64,000 bases of DNA from Erythroxylum novogranatense. Taxonomy: Eukaryota > Streptophyta > Magnoliopsida > Malpighiales > Erythroxylaceae. This document shows positions 24,060-36,996 of the stretch, in pieces. The DNA lies in NCBI GenBank assembly GCA_029891385.1, contig CM057228.1, forward strand, positions 66,687,523-66,751,522, written 5' to 3'. The number at the start of each line of letters is the position of its first letter. The first letter of the stretch is position 1. The translations under genes were made by a program, and so were the position numbers. The notes beneath the pieces are model-generated. The model was not told the DNA's origin. It worked only from the letters and a program-made list of their open reading frames with translations, and searched no databases.

Positions 24060-25542
24060 CAAATCAAATAATGTGCACAAATATATTGAAAATGCAGAAA
24101 AGAAACACCGGTGCTCACGGTGGATCTTGTAGCTCTGGATGGACGTGCGGTTGATATCCAAGCTCCATGTCATCAGCGACTTGGGTCCGGGCAGCTCCAT
24201 GTCCATTCCGATCCGAATAAGCACCTGCACTATCATCAAAATAGAAACCGCCTCCAAAGAGATCATTAGTGGTGGGGTTAGAGTTTCGCAAATTGTAACA
24301 AGCATCATCAATCACAACATCACATATTCACCCCAAGCAAGGAGTAATCCTCGTTAGGGTGCTTCATAGCTTCATACATGTTGAAGCTAACGTGTTGATC
24401 ACCAACCTCCATGGTGATCTTCCTTCCTTCATCTTGATCATTGTACTTGCCGTCCAAGGAAGGGTCGCCCAAGGATTAGAGAAGTATCCGCACCACTTCA
24501 AGAGACATATCCAAAGACGTAAAAATCGGCAGGAACACTAATCCTTTCACTTGGACCGAATGTCCTCAATGATGCCCACAGGTGTCGGAAGGATATGTCA
24601 CCAACCGTAACACTCACCAAGTAGGTTTTACGCCTTAAACCCCTGTGGCTTCATAGATGATTTTGGCATCACATTGATTGCGCTCCCAAATCCAAAGAAC
24701 GCTCTTCCAATTGTCACCTTTCCTATGACACAAGGAATGGTGAACGATCCTCGGTCCTGACACTTCACAGGAATTTGGGACTTGAATAATGCGGACACGT
24801 TTGAGCTCACCTGGACTCTCTCATTCGGCCTAAACTTACGCTTGTTTGTGCACAAGTCCTTCAAATATTTAGCGAGGCGGAACTCTCTTAACCAGTCCAA
24901 AAGGGCACATTCACTTCCACCTTCCCAAAAGGTCAATAATTTCCTTTTCATGTTTCAGTTCGTTGACCTTCTTGCTCATCAAGTGGGAATTTGGGAAGGG
25001 AAGGTCCTTCAGATTGACTTCCCTTTGTGTTGATTCATTTCCACTAGATTTTTCCTTTGCAGCACTTTCTCCTGGACTGCTTGATGGTTGTTCTTTTTTC
25101 AACTTCTTCTGTTCACTCTCGGATCTCACATCCGCTTTTCCTTAATTTGAGGCCCTCTTCAACCTCTATTTCTTCGGTGCATTCTTCTTTATCAGGAATG
25201 CTAAATTGCACTTTCTTTCCACTCCTTAATTCAATTGCGTTCAGGCTTTTCAGATTTATAACCGTGTTGGAGGGAATTGATCCGCTACTCCTCGCTTCAT
25301 TTTCACTTAAGTTGTTGGACAACTGGGTGACGTAGGCGTTCATATTCTCGGCCTTGGTCTCCAATTGGTCCATCCGTTTCTCCAAGGCACTAAAGCGGGC
25401 AGCATTCTTAGCGGAATCCTGTTGGATTAAGTTTGCGATGGCGTTGAATTGATTAGCCGTGGAGGTTCTTTCTTCCTTCATCAACGTCATCATACCATGT
25501 AGCAGTTGGTTGGTGTCCTCTTTTGGCGGTTGTGGTTGCACC
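24060..25542 (-). pseudogene. element C gag-protease, downstream half
   Basis: Continuation of the C gag beyond the D insertion: ALTV at 35,828 joins QPQPPKED at about 25,540 in frame. Next comes a polar, coiled-coil-prone segment (25,300-25,500), then SLNAIELRSGKKV at about 25,230, a hallmark of Athila/Tat-type gag. At 24,628-24,800 is an aspartic-protease-like stretch, GSFTIPCVIGK...SAINVMP. The catalytic DLGA is present only in the +1 frame at that point, between two apparent compensating indels. A C-terminal tail (VSFNMYEAMKHPNEDYS, then DDACYNLRNSN) continues to about 24,118 across another shift. Coding then stops; no pol follows. Confidence 0.8.
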
Positions 25543-26156
25543 TGTAGGAAAATCCCGGGAGGTACATCATATGTACCGGCAGCGGAAAACAAAAATTTTT
25601 GTTCCCGGGACTTTCCCGAACCCAGGATCCAGGTATCCGTATGAAGACATAAACCTAAATAGCCAAAAGAGACTATCTCTAAAGGTGATCCACGCAGAGA
25701 TCAGAAAAATCAGGTTCATCAAAGACAAGAATTCCCAACAAAGATAGAATAAATTCGTGAATAAATATCCAATCACCTTGAAATCCAATTTCCATGCTCA
25801 CAGACATTAACCAACATCTTAGAGACATGTAGGTGAAGGAAAATCCAGAAAAGATTTTGCTAGAATTTATTCTCGATTTTATACTACTTCCTATTCCAGA
25901 ATCGCTTCACAAAACAGCATCTCAGTAACCTTAGGGAATTAATTAGCAAACTATATCAAATCAAATCGATAAATTCTGAAACTTCATAGACATATTCTCT
26001 AACATGTTATGAACATTTCTGGGCAGAAAATTTCGAAAACCTATCTGTATAGCAATTCAAAATCTGGGCGACACATGCATCAACATCAACAGACTTAGGG
26101 TTTCGATCTAGCTTAGGTTATAGCTTCATACGGGATACCAGACGCTTTGATACCAC
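25543..26156 (-). repeat. deleted third unit of D (LTR end fused to leader)
   Basis: 25,543-25,709 matches the first 170 bp of the LTRs (plus orientation), then the sequence switches to leader sequence equal to 33,450-33,886. The switch occurs at about 25,709, near 'CAGAGATCAGAAAA'. It ends with an initiator-Met primer site (GTGGTATCAAAGCG on the minus strand) at 26,143-26,156. The outer end carries the intact TSD, so this is part of the integrated unit and not a separate element. Confidence 0.85.
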
Positions 26157-28085
26157 CGTAGGAAAATCCCAGGAGGTACATCACATGTACCGCAGCGGAA
26201 AACAAAATTTTGTTCCCGGACTTTCCGAACCTGGGATCCAGTATCCGTATGAAGACATAAACCTAAATAGCCAAAAGAGACTATCTCTAAAGGTGATCCA
26301 CGCAGAGATCAGAAAACCTAACCGAGTCAAACCCCTTTGACTCGGGAATAGCTAGAACAGATTAAAGGCTGCTAGACCTTACCTCTGTCCTGGAGAGCTT
26401 GAGATTCACGTTGGACCTTGCCTTGGAGAAGGGAAAATCGATGAAGCTTATGAGAGAAGACTTGAAAAACCATTTTTCTAAGTAAGCTTAACACTTAAGC
26501 TTCCATCCTCTCCTCCTTACAAGCAAAACCGTTAATTCTTCCACCTTAAGCAAGCCATCTTATATGTCTTTATAACCATTAAAAGACTTGAATAAGATGA
26601 AGCCGTGTGGAAGCTTAATGGCCATTCATATATTAATGAATAAAGTAAGAAAGCTTTGAAAAGTCAAAGCTAATCTCTTCTCCTTCCATTTCCAACGTGC
26701 ACATGGCTTTATATATATGATTTAATTAATTAATTACTTAATTAATTAACATATATATAATTACTAAGAGGTCCAGTCAAACTGGGGTCGGTCCTACCTA
26801 CCTCTAGGGCCCGATCAAAACAATTCAAAACCTTTCTTAGCAATATTGATGTCGCGATCTCATCGGACATATCCCAATCCTATTGGGATCCATTTAATCC
26901 TAATGTTTCCATAATTGGAACTCGTCCAATTACTATTTTACAGATTCTCTGAAACACTCTTAAGCGTGTGACCCTTTAGGCTCCCGGTTATGTTGGCCAC
27001 TTAGATTAACAATTAATCCGAGCAAGTCATGAGCGGTATCTAGCAACACATCATGACCCCAATTGATCGGAAAGTAATCGGTTTGATGTATTCATCACGA
27101 ACCGGATCACAAACCCTTCCATGTACAATTACTGTGCAATTAGTCCTTTCACCATCCTATACCCCACTTGGTTATGAGCATGGTCAAAGTGTCAACTCTC
27201 ACTAGGTGAGTCTAGCCCAGTGATAACAGCTTCGCCCTAGGACTCATTACTCTATATGTCCATGAAGACACTCTCCATGACATATTCACTCGCCGAGATT
27301 TAGAGTAATGATCCCGATAAGAGGCCATGGGTATCTCCTCTGCTAATCCAGAAGTGGTGAATCCTTTATTGGCTACTCAATTACCTTCGAATACCTCAAG
27401 CTGTACCCAAGCACCACCCTATGAGCTACCTCTGGAAGGCAACAAGGAATGGAGTCAGCACGTAATCAAGATTCAAGATATCCTTGAGTACCTCAAGTCT
27501 AAGGATACTTGCACCATTGCTATGATGAGATTATCACTGACACTAGATAAGATATCCATGTGATGATCTCATGGCAGGTCATCCAATGAACTTACTACCG
27601 CTAGTAAGCATCCACATGTCAATTCTAAATATCTCATATTTACAGCTTCGAGATCCACCGCTGATCCAATCAAGGAATATGACATGTATTAGTCTATCCG
27701 GATTAATGATGTCGGCCTCATTAATCCTATGACTAGGAGAATTTAGATCTTGACATAATTGCACATGATAGGAATCTCAGGAGTATGATCACATCATAAT
27801 TTCCTTCATGCTATGTCATATATCATGGACTTCATTAATCTTATTAAAGATCCAATCAATTCATAAACAATGTTCATGAACATCAAATTAATGAATTATG
27901 CCTTTTCTTTATTTATTCATTCACCGACACGATCGTGAATAAAACGCGCTAAAGGGATTGCCTTTAGGCACAAATAAACAAGCAGATCCTTGAATAAGTC
28001 GACTTATCCAATGTACAAGTCGACTTATCGGTACTTTTCAAGAACAAGTCGACTTATCAGTAGTACAAGTCGACTTGTACTTACA
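26157..28085 (-). repeat. middle LTR of D
   Basis: 1929 bp matching 33,887-35,827. The inner terminal TG is mutated to CG. The outer end carries four AAGTCGACTT motifs at 27,994-28,078. The TATA box (minus strand ATATATAAAG) is near 26,706. The polypurine tract AAGTGGGAGATT (minus strand) abuts it at 28,086-28,099. Confidence 0.88.
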
Positions 28086-28539
28086 AATCTCCCACTTGAC
28101 CTAAAGCCAATCGCTTTAGTACCTAATACCATAAGCGAGTCCATGAGAAACACAATTCTCCTGTGACAATGGCTTTGTCAACTAACAAAGAACACTTTGC
28201 TTCGTGGGAATTCTCTCTATCAAGATATCATCTCGACTAATGATCTCCGAATCGGTGAGTACGAAGTTGGATCGTCGATAAGACCTTGGTTCCTTTGCTC
28301 ACAAGATTAGCCCCATTGTATCATAATACAATCCTATGGGCCCACCACAGCTAGGGACTAGATCAAGTTCAGTAATGAACTTCTTGATCCAAACTGCTTC
28401 CTTTGCACATCTCATGCAATGTACTCGCCTCGGTTGTTGAATCGCATCCTCTCTTGTTTGAACTCTTTCCAACCGATCACCTCGCTATTCAGTGTGAATG
28501 TATATAACTTGATTGTGATTCAGAATCATCCTTATCAGA

Positions 28540-31500
28540 TTAGATACTGGCATCTGAATGCCTACTCATATGGAGATTTCCATCTCCAAACATCAAGAAA
28601 ACATCCTTAGTGCTTCGCAAGTACTTGAGGATATTCTCGATACCACCTAGTGACCTCACCAGATCCGATTGGTATCTGCTCGTAACACTTAGAGCATACG
28701 ATACATCGAGCCTCGTACATAGCATTGTTCCATGCTAAACCTCTTTAGCATCTCATCTATGTACGATGATTGTGAAAGACCAAGCAACCTTTGATCTATC
28801 TGCATAAATCTATATCCCAAGGATATAAGTTGCTTCACCAAGGTCTTTCATCCCAAATTGTTTGGACAACCAAATTTTAACTGATTGCAGCATAGAGACA
28901 TCGTTTCCGAGTAACAGTATGTCATCTACATACAACACAAGGAATACGATTGCAGTCCCATTAACCTTCTTATGCACACAATGATCATCCGAATTTTGTG
29001 AGAAATCAAACTCTTTGATTAACTCAACTAAACGGATAATCCAACTCCTGGAAGCTTGCTTCAATCCAAACATGGATTTCTGAAGCTTGCATACCATTTC
29101 GCCATCGATGGAAGTGAAGCCCTCAGGTTGTGTCATACACATCCTCGGGTAGATTTCCTCTCAGGAAAGCTATCTTCACATCCATTTGCCATATCTCATA
29201 ATCATAATGAGCGGCAATGGCTAGGAGTATCCTAATGGATTTAAGCATTGCTACGGGGCTGAAGGTTTCGTCATAGTCAACTCCTTGTCTATGACGAAAT
29301 CCTTTAACCAGAAGCATTGCTTTATAGGTAATCATATTACCATCCATGTTGGTGTTCTTCTTGAAAACCCCTTTGCACCCTGTGGGTTTTATCCCTTCAG
29401 GTGTAACAACCAAAGTCCATACTTGGTTTATGTACATGGAATCCATTTGATTTCGCTTAAAGCCATTTCTCGCACTCAACTTTTCGTAACCTCTTCATAG
29501 GAGTAGGTTCATCATCTCGTATGAGTGTACGTCATTCTGCTCCCTTACGAGAAATTCATATCTCTGGGAACAAGGCGTATCCTACTTAACCTACTAAATT
29601 GCGTGTGTAATAGAAGGTTGAACTGCTACCTCATCTACATGAGTTCTGTTTGAGTTCAGCGATTGATCTATGTTTGTTCGAGCATCTTGAACTTCTAAGT
29701 TCAACTTTGCTCCCACCGCCTTATTGTAAAAGAAACTATTTCTTTAAGAAAACAGATGCTTGGAAACAAACAACTTTTGTTCCTCAAAGAAGGTAGAATT
29801 GATATCCCACAATATCCTATTTAACAAACACTTGTCGCCTTTACATCAAGTTAATCTCGACCGTGTCCGCTCACATAAGGTGACAACCCCAAACTTTCAA
29901 ATGAGAAAGATAAGGTTTTTCATAGTCCATATCTCCATATGGAGTAACATCAATCGCCTTTAATGGAACTCATTTAGCGAGTAAACAATTGTCTCGGAAA
30001 GATATTCCCAAAAGCAGTAAAACCTATCATCAATCGCACCATGTCTAACAAGGTTCGATTTCTCCTTTCAGCCACACCATTGTCACAAGTGTAAGGTGGA
30101 GTGTCTCGAGATAAAATCTCATGATCTCGAGATAATCCAAAACTGTTGGTGTAAGCATTTTCCACCACGATCGATCGTAATGTATTCATACTTTTACCAA
30201 GTTAGTTTTCTACTTCATTTCAATTATTTGAACTATTCAAATGTTTGATTTGTATCTTATCGATCTGAGATACCTATATCGTGAATAATCACCGATAAAA
30301 GTAATGAAGTAAAACAACCACTTGTGGCATGGATGGACATCGGACCACATACATCCGAATGTATTAGGTCTAATATTCCATTCACTGCTCACCCTTTCCT
30401 TTAAAGGATAACTTAGTCATCTTGCCTAATAAACAAGATTCGCATGTGTCATATGATTCATAATCAAATGACCCTAAACATCCACTCTTATGGAGCTTAG
30501 CGATGCGTGTCTCATTTATATGGCCAAGCCGACAATGCCATAAGTAAGTTGATTTTAAATTATCTCAATTATGTCTTTTCACGCCATTGACATTCATAAC
30601 TGGATATGACATATCTAATATGTCATTTCTATTGCATAATGTACCAGTAGCATAGAGCATTCCATTCGAACTAATAGAACAACCATTGCTAGTAAAAGTC
30701 CAATGGAAACCAGCTCTAGTTAAACATGAAACATACAATATGTTCTTTGTTTAAAACAGGTACAAAATGTCAATCATCCAATTTGAATACAAGCCCAGTA
30801 GGGAGTAACAAGACATAAGTGCCTACGGCAAATGTAGCAACTCTTGCTGCATTACCTACACAAAGGTCTAGTTCTCTTTTATGAGCTTTCATCGTCCACG
30901 ATGCCCCGCATATCATTTCATATGTATGAGCCACATCCGTATCAAATACCGATATGTTTGGATCAGAATAGTATTAACCTCAATGACAAACATACTTGAA
31001 GGAGTAGAGGCATCTGATGCCTTTTATCGCTTCGGGGACTCCAGATAGATTTTACAGTTTAGCCTCTAAGTGGCTAGTCTTGCCACTATGAAAGCAAAAT
31101 CCTTTTGGGGCAGTTTCTTTGGTTTTTCCTTGATGGCACTTCCCTTTGGTTTTCTTCTAGAACCAGAAGAAGGAGCATCCACCACTAGCACTTGCTATCT
31201 CTCTTGATAGCTCGTCACTGTTATGAGCAGATTGATCATTTCAGTATTGTTGTGGATATTTGGTTTATCCGATAGTTTATCACAAACTGTGAATAACCAT
31301 CAGACAATCCAACTAGAATTAAGTCTCTACTTAACTCATAATCCATTACAAACCCTAAGACGACCAATCTCTCAATATAGCCATTCATCTTCGTGGTATC
31401 TTGCATGTTATTGTCCTCGAGCCATCTTTGTGATGAAGAGAAGCCTCGAGGTCTTGAACCTTTCGCATCGAGCTTACTCATCAAACAGCTCCCTAAGATG

Positions 31501-31800
31501 AGATACTATAACGTGAGCATCCATGGACTCGTACGCTTCGCAGATTACGGTGACATCAAGACAAGCATAATGCAAGTATCCATATCATCGTCCTTTAGAT
31601 GCTTACGATATGCTTTTCGATCCTTATCGAAGCATCGACAAAGAGTGCATCTGGAAGTGGAACATCTAGACATATCCCAGTTCCTCGGATCGAGAACAAT
31701 TCTCGATTCCTTAGCCAATCAAGAAAATTCAGTCCGAATAGAGGCGAAAATTCACATTGAAAGACTTCTTCAATCAACCTAAACGCGATAGAGAGAAGGA
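28540..31800 (-). pseudogene. copia gag-pol pseudogene (element D)
   Basis: Domains from high to low coordinate: gag about 31,236-31,790 (KMNGYIERLVVLGF); degenerate zinc knuckle near 31,040-31,110; protease zone about 30,850-31,000 with the catalytic D-S/T-G motif not intact. Then GAG-pre-integrase 30,380-30,550 (GHINETRIAKLHKSG, CESCLLGKMTKL), integrase end 29,974-30,190 (GVAERRNRTLLDMVR), RT 28,810-29,479 (QVWTLV, QGVDYDETFSPVA, QMDVKIAFL, GLKQAS, YVDDILLLG) and RNase H 28,540-28,725. RT is split by a frameshift near 29,135 and the other domains by several more. Copia domain order and the YVDD box are clear; a clade cannot be fixed by eye. Confidence 0.88.
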
Positions 31801-33886
31801 ATGATAGAATAGAAATGCTGCATGATCATAAGGACTTGCATGACATGCATATGGCTCCCACTAGTTTCCTAGAATCCATAACCCTCTTTACTTAATCCAG
31901 AGAAACAAAGTGACATAATGTCCTAGTGGGTCGATATCCGACATTGCTAAGAGTGACCTTGAGTTTGCTCAACAAGCCACAACTTAGGTTAATCGGTAGG
32001 TATCGGTCATACCAATTGTATCATCGATAACCGACATTAAGAATGACCTCGAGGTTAGCTCAACAAGCCACCTTATGTCTCGGAGGTATCGATATACCAA
32101 TTACATCTTAGACACAACTATCGATCGCTATCAACTTGTTGATGTATGCACTTCATCAGTATCAACTCTTTGATGCGCATACATCTAATGTATGCTACCC
32201 AACTTCGCCTCCGCCCACGTTGACCTTGAGGTTAGCTCAACAAATCAACGCTTCTAGGAAAACCGACCCATTAATCCGAAAATCTTATTTTCATGGTTTG
32301 AACATATTCAGATAGAGTGAGCTTGAGGTTAGCTCAACAACCCAACCCTATAAGAACTCGGTTCTTACCATATTAATGGAAGGCGTTAGTTTTCATATAC
32401 CGAGGAGGATTTGAGTCTCTTCTTCTTCAAGCCGTAGGATTATAGTCACCATGACTATATGGAATGATTTAGGTTTCATCAATCAAATTGAATCAATCCT
32501 TATAATCATCCATCATCCAACTCGAAAGATGCCACAAGTCGACTTTCATCAAATGCAAGTCGACTTATGCTTCTGCTCACACACAAGTCAACTTGTATAA
32601 CACAAGTCCACTTATGTCACCTGCCATGAACAAGTCGACTTATAAGGTACTACAAGTCCATTTATATCGAGATCCTGAACAAGTCGACTTATTCTATAGA
32701 CAAGTCGACTTATCCCAAAAACCTTGAACAAGTCGACTTATTTCATGCACAAGTCGACTTATCCAGGTAAATTTGCTAAAATCTCTAATCGGCTAATTCC
32801 TCAATTAATGCAATTCCATTTCACAAAACCTACATACCTAAGGTAATATCTGATAAATTTGATGTATCAATGAATAATTCATTGAACCATGAAAGCCTTA
32901 AATAGTCAAACTATATGAAAAGCTTGAAATGAGTCAAAACTCATTAATTTCCAAACAATTTAGGAACACCCAAATTATCATCCTAAGCATCTCTAGCTAG
33001 CATATACATTATCAAATTTATTTCAGCACATGCCATAAAACTATGACGGTCAAAACAAACAAGATAATGCAATATACTAACAAGACGCTAATGTGACCAA
33101 TTCGGCATTCAAAAATTCTTGGAAAAGGTAATTCAAGCAATTCAGTTTGGAAATCATACTAAATCAAGATAACACATTTTTAATCATATTAAAAATGGTG
33201 CAAGGCATTGGAACTGAAAAAGCACACTCAATCAAGCCAAGCAAAACAGTCCCAACAATTTTCACCAAAACTGTCCAGTTCTGTACATTGCTTGAAATGA
33301 TCAATGAAACAATTTCAATAAATTCTGAGAAAATTACATAGGTTACTACATGTTCAGACCATGCTACATGAAGTTTTTCAGGATTTTAGGCCATCAAAAA
33401 CTCAGTCAACCTAAATAATAAAACCGATTCAAAATCTGTGTTCATCAGCACAGCAATTCCCAACAGCATAGAATAAATTCGTGAATAAATATCCAATCAC
33501 CTTGAAATCCAATTTCCATGCTCACAGACATTAACCAACATCTTAGAGACATGTAGGTGAAGGAAAATCCAGAAAAAGATTTTGCTAGAATTTATTCTCG
33601 ATTTTATACTACTGCCTATTCCAGAATCGTTTCACAAAACAGCATCTGTAACCTTAGGGAATTAATTAGCAAAACTATATCAAATCAAATCGATAAATTC
33701 TGAAACTTCATAGACATATTCTCTAACATGTTATGAACATTTCTGGGCAGAAAAATTTCGAAAAACCTATCTGTATAGCAATTCGAAATCTGGGCAGTAC
33801 ACATGCATCAACATCAACAGCACTTAGGGTTTCTGATCTAGCTTAGGTTATAGCTTCATACGGGATACCAGACGCTTTGATACCAC
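31801..33886 (-). other. long leader of copia D with hairpins and primer site
   Basis: About 2 kb without coding sequence between primer site (33,873-33,886, GTGGTATCAAAGCG on the minus strand) and gag. It contains four small inverted repeats at 31,959-31,972 (TTGAGTTTGCTCAA), 32,051-32,061, 32,226-32,240 and 32,323-32,337 (TTGAGGTTAGCTCAA), and the AAGTCGACTT array at 32,525-32,765. The leader of F has the same layout. Confidence 0.75.
32525..32765 (-). repeat. AAGTCGACTT palindrome array (element D leader)
   Basis: Ten copies of the 10-bp palindrome, seven exact and three with single changes (AAGTCAACTT, AAGTCCACTT, AAGTCCATTT), most within ACAAGTCGACTTAT. Spacing is irregular (15-40 bp). 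The same motif recurs four times at the outer end of each full D LTR (27,994-28,078 and 35,736-35,820). Confidence 0.8.
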
Positions 33887-35827
33887 TGTAGGAAAATCCC
33901 GGGAGGTACATCACATGTACCGACAGTGGAAAACAAAAATTTTTGTTCCCGGGACTTTCTCGAACCCAGGATCCAGGTATCCGTATGAAGACATAAACCT
34001 AAATAGCCAAAAGAGACTATCTCTAAAGGTGATCCACGCAGAGATCAGAAAACCTAACCGAGTCAAACCCCTTTGACCCGGGAATAGCTAGAACAGATTA
34101 AAGGCTGCTAGACCTTACCTCTGTCCTGGAGAGCTTGAGATTCACGTTGGACCTTGCCTTGGAGAAGAGAAAATCGATGAAGCTTATGAGAGAAGACTTG
34201 AAAAACCATTTTTCTAAGTAAGCTTAACACTTAAGCTTCCATCCTCTCCTCCTTACAAGCAAAACCGTCGACCCTTCCACCTTAAGCAAGCCATCTTATA
34301 TGTCTTTATAACCATTAAAAGACTTGAATAAGATGAAGCCGTGTGGAAGCTTAATGGCCATTCATATATTAATGAATAAAGTAAGAAAGCTTTGAAAAGT
34401 CAAAGCTAATCTCTTCTCCTTCCATTTCCAACGTGCACATGGCTTTATATATATGATTTAATTAATTAATTACTTAATTAATTAACATATATATAATTAC
34501 TAAGAGATCCAGTCAAACTGGGGTCGGTCCTACCGCCTCACGGCCCCGATGGTTGAAACAAATTCAAAACCTTTCTTAGCAATATTGATGTCGCGATCTC
34601 ATGGGACATATCCCAATCCCATGGGATCCATTTAATCCTAATGTTTCCATAATTGGAACTCGTCCAATTACTATTTTACTGATTCTCTCAAACACTCTTA
34701 AGCGTGTGACCCTTTAGGCTCCTTGTTATGTTGGCCACTTAGATTAACAATTAATCGAGCAAGTCATGAGCGGTATCTAGCAACACATCATGACCCCAAT
34801 TGATCGGAAAGTAATCGGTTTGATGTATTCATCACGAACCAGATCACAAACCCTTCCATGACAATTACCGTGTAATTCGTCCTTTCACCATCCTATACCC
34901 CACTTGGTTATGAGCATGGTCAAAGTGTCAACTCTCACTAGACTGAGTCTAGCCCAAGTGATAACAGTTCTCGTCCTAGGACTCATTACTCTATATGTCC
35001 ATGAAGACACTCTCCATGACATATTCACTCCGCCGAGATTTCGAGTAATGATCCCGACAAGAGGCCATGGGTATCTCCTCCGCTAATCCGTAGTGGTGAA
35101 TCCTTTATTGGCTACTCAATTACCTTCAATACCTCAAGTTGTACCCAAGCACCACCCTATGAGCTACCTCTGGAAGGCAACAAAGAATGGAGTCAGCACG
35201 TAATCAAGATTCAAGATATCCTCGAGTAACTCAAGTCTAAGGATACTTGCACCATTGCTATGATGAGATTATCACCGACACTAGATAAGATATCCATGTG
35301 ATGATCTCATGGCGGTGTCATCCAATGAACTTACTACCGCTTAGTAAGCATCCACATGTCAATTCTAAATATCTCATATTTACGCTTCGAGATCCACCGC
35401 TGATCCAATCAAGGAATATGACATGTACTAGTCTATCCGGATTAATGATGTCCAGCCTCATTAATCCTATGACTAGGAGAATTTAGATATCGACATAATT
35501 GCACATGATAGGAATCTCGTGAGTATGATCACATCATAATTTCCTTCATGCTATGTCATATATCATGGACTTCATTAATCTGATTAAAGATCCAATCAAT
35601 TCATAAACAATGTTCATGAACATCAAATTAATGAATTATGCCTTTTCTTTATTTATTCATTCAAGATGCATATTCGTGAATAAAACGCGCTAAAGGGATT
35701 GCCTTTAGGACACAAATAAACAGTACCGTCCTTGAATAAGTCGACTTATCCAATGTACAAGTCGACTTATCGGTACTTTTCAAGAACAAGTCGACTTATC
35801 AGTAGTACAAGTCGACTTGTACTTACA
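33887..35827 (-). repeat. 5' LTR of D
   Basis: 1941 bp. Inner end TGTAGGAAAATCCCGGG, outer end GTACTTACA followed by the TSD. A minus-strand TATA box (ATATATAAAG) lies at about 34,442-34,452, beside a TTAATTAA-rich block, giving a U3 of about 1.4 kb. Four AAGTCGACTT motifs occupy the first 95 bp of U3. Confidence 0.9.
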
Positions 35828-36996
35828 GCACCGTCAATGCTTGCTGATCAGGGAACTGGTTTGTAGATGGTCCAGCTCCACTCCCTTGTTGAAAGCGGTT
35901 GGGTGCTCTTCCCTCATTACTCCTCCAACTAAAGTTAGGATGAGATCGCCATCCTTCATTATACGTGTTGGAGTACGGGTCCCACTTAGGATTTTGTCTC
36001 CCCGGGTACACTGCAGAGACTTCTTCATACCTCCTGGGACAGACACTGGTTATGTGCATCACCGATCCGCAAGAATCGCAACTAGGTGCGGCCAGTTCAG
36101 TGGAAAGCGATGAGCGATGTGCATTCAAATTCTTTAACTCCGTCAGAATCGAGGACAACCGTGAAGTTATCCGATGTTCCAGGGAATCCACCTTTGATTC
36201 CAGGCTTTCCATCCTTTTTGTCCGAGCCGACATGGCTCCCACTTCATGGACACTCCTGGAATCTCTGACACTATACTGCTGATGATTTAGGGCCATCTTT
36301 TGATCAAGGCCCACGCTTCAAAGTGCGGTGAGGTCGATCAACGATCCTCCGAGCAAAGATCTAACATTCCCTTTTCTCGATTCTTCACCCCATCATAGAA
36401 ATATTGAACAAAGTTCGCTCATCGTGAATTTGATGATGGGGCACCGAGACAACAGATCCTAAAATCTGTTCCAAAAGTCATACAAGGACTCGTCATAGTC
36501 TTGCTTGGCAGAATAAATTTCTTTCCTCATTGATGACGTCCTCGAGGCTGGAAAATATTTTTCCAAGAAAGCTTTTCTCAAATTGGCCCAACTGTGATAG
36601 GCATTCGCGACATGCCTTGGGAGACTCATGTACCACTCCCGAGCCTTTCCTTCTAGGGATAAGTGAAACACCTTCCATAGCACATGATCTAGGGGAGCTC
36701 CTACGGGTTTCATGCTTTGACAAATCATTGTCAGCGCTTGCAAATGCATGTAGGGATCTTCTCCCGCCAAACCGTGAAATTTGGGAGAGAATTGATCAAT
36801 AGCCCTTAACTTCAAATTCACGTCGAAGTTCGGGCAAAGCTGATGAAGGGTCATAATTGACGTCCGAGGTCGTAGCTTCTCTGATCGTTCTACGCCTGTT
36901 GTTCCCTATGTTCTCATCGACTCTTTCCTGATCACCATTTAATCCATGATCTCCGTTCCTAGGTTGGTGACCGGGAAATTCTTGATGCTCAGCCAT
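35828..36996 (-). pseudogene. element C gag, upstream half
   Basis: Begins at MAEHQEF (36,996). The retrotransposon gag domain is at 36,459-36,854 with FSPKFHGLAGEDPYMHL and LEGKAREWYMSLP, the usual capsid signature. A linker with a possible coiled coil (MESLESKVDSLEHRI) follows. Then comes one CCHC zinc knuckle (C-x2-C-x4-H-x4-C, starting CDSCGS, near 36,060), and HPNFSWRSNEG. One frameshift near 36,800 and in-frame stops near 36,459 and 36,317 interrupt it. Cut at 35,828 by copia D; continues at 25,542. Confidence 0.85.

Larger units (their letters stand above)
25543..35827 (-). mobile_element. Ty1/copia element D with remains of three LTRs
   Basis: TSD GCACC lies at 25,538-25,542 and 35,828-35,832. 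Layout in plus coordinates: LTR fragment 25,543-about 25,709; leader fragment about 25,710-26,156 ending in a primer site; LTR 26,157-28,085; internal 28,086-33,886; 5' LTR 33,887-35,827. The first two pieces equal the inner end of an LTR joined to the primer-site-proximal leader. D is therefore the remnant of an LTR-internal-LTR-internal-LTR array in which one internal and most of one LTR were deleted. The coding region is a pseudogene. Confidence 0.88.
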
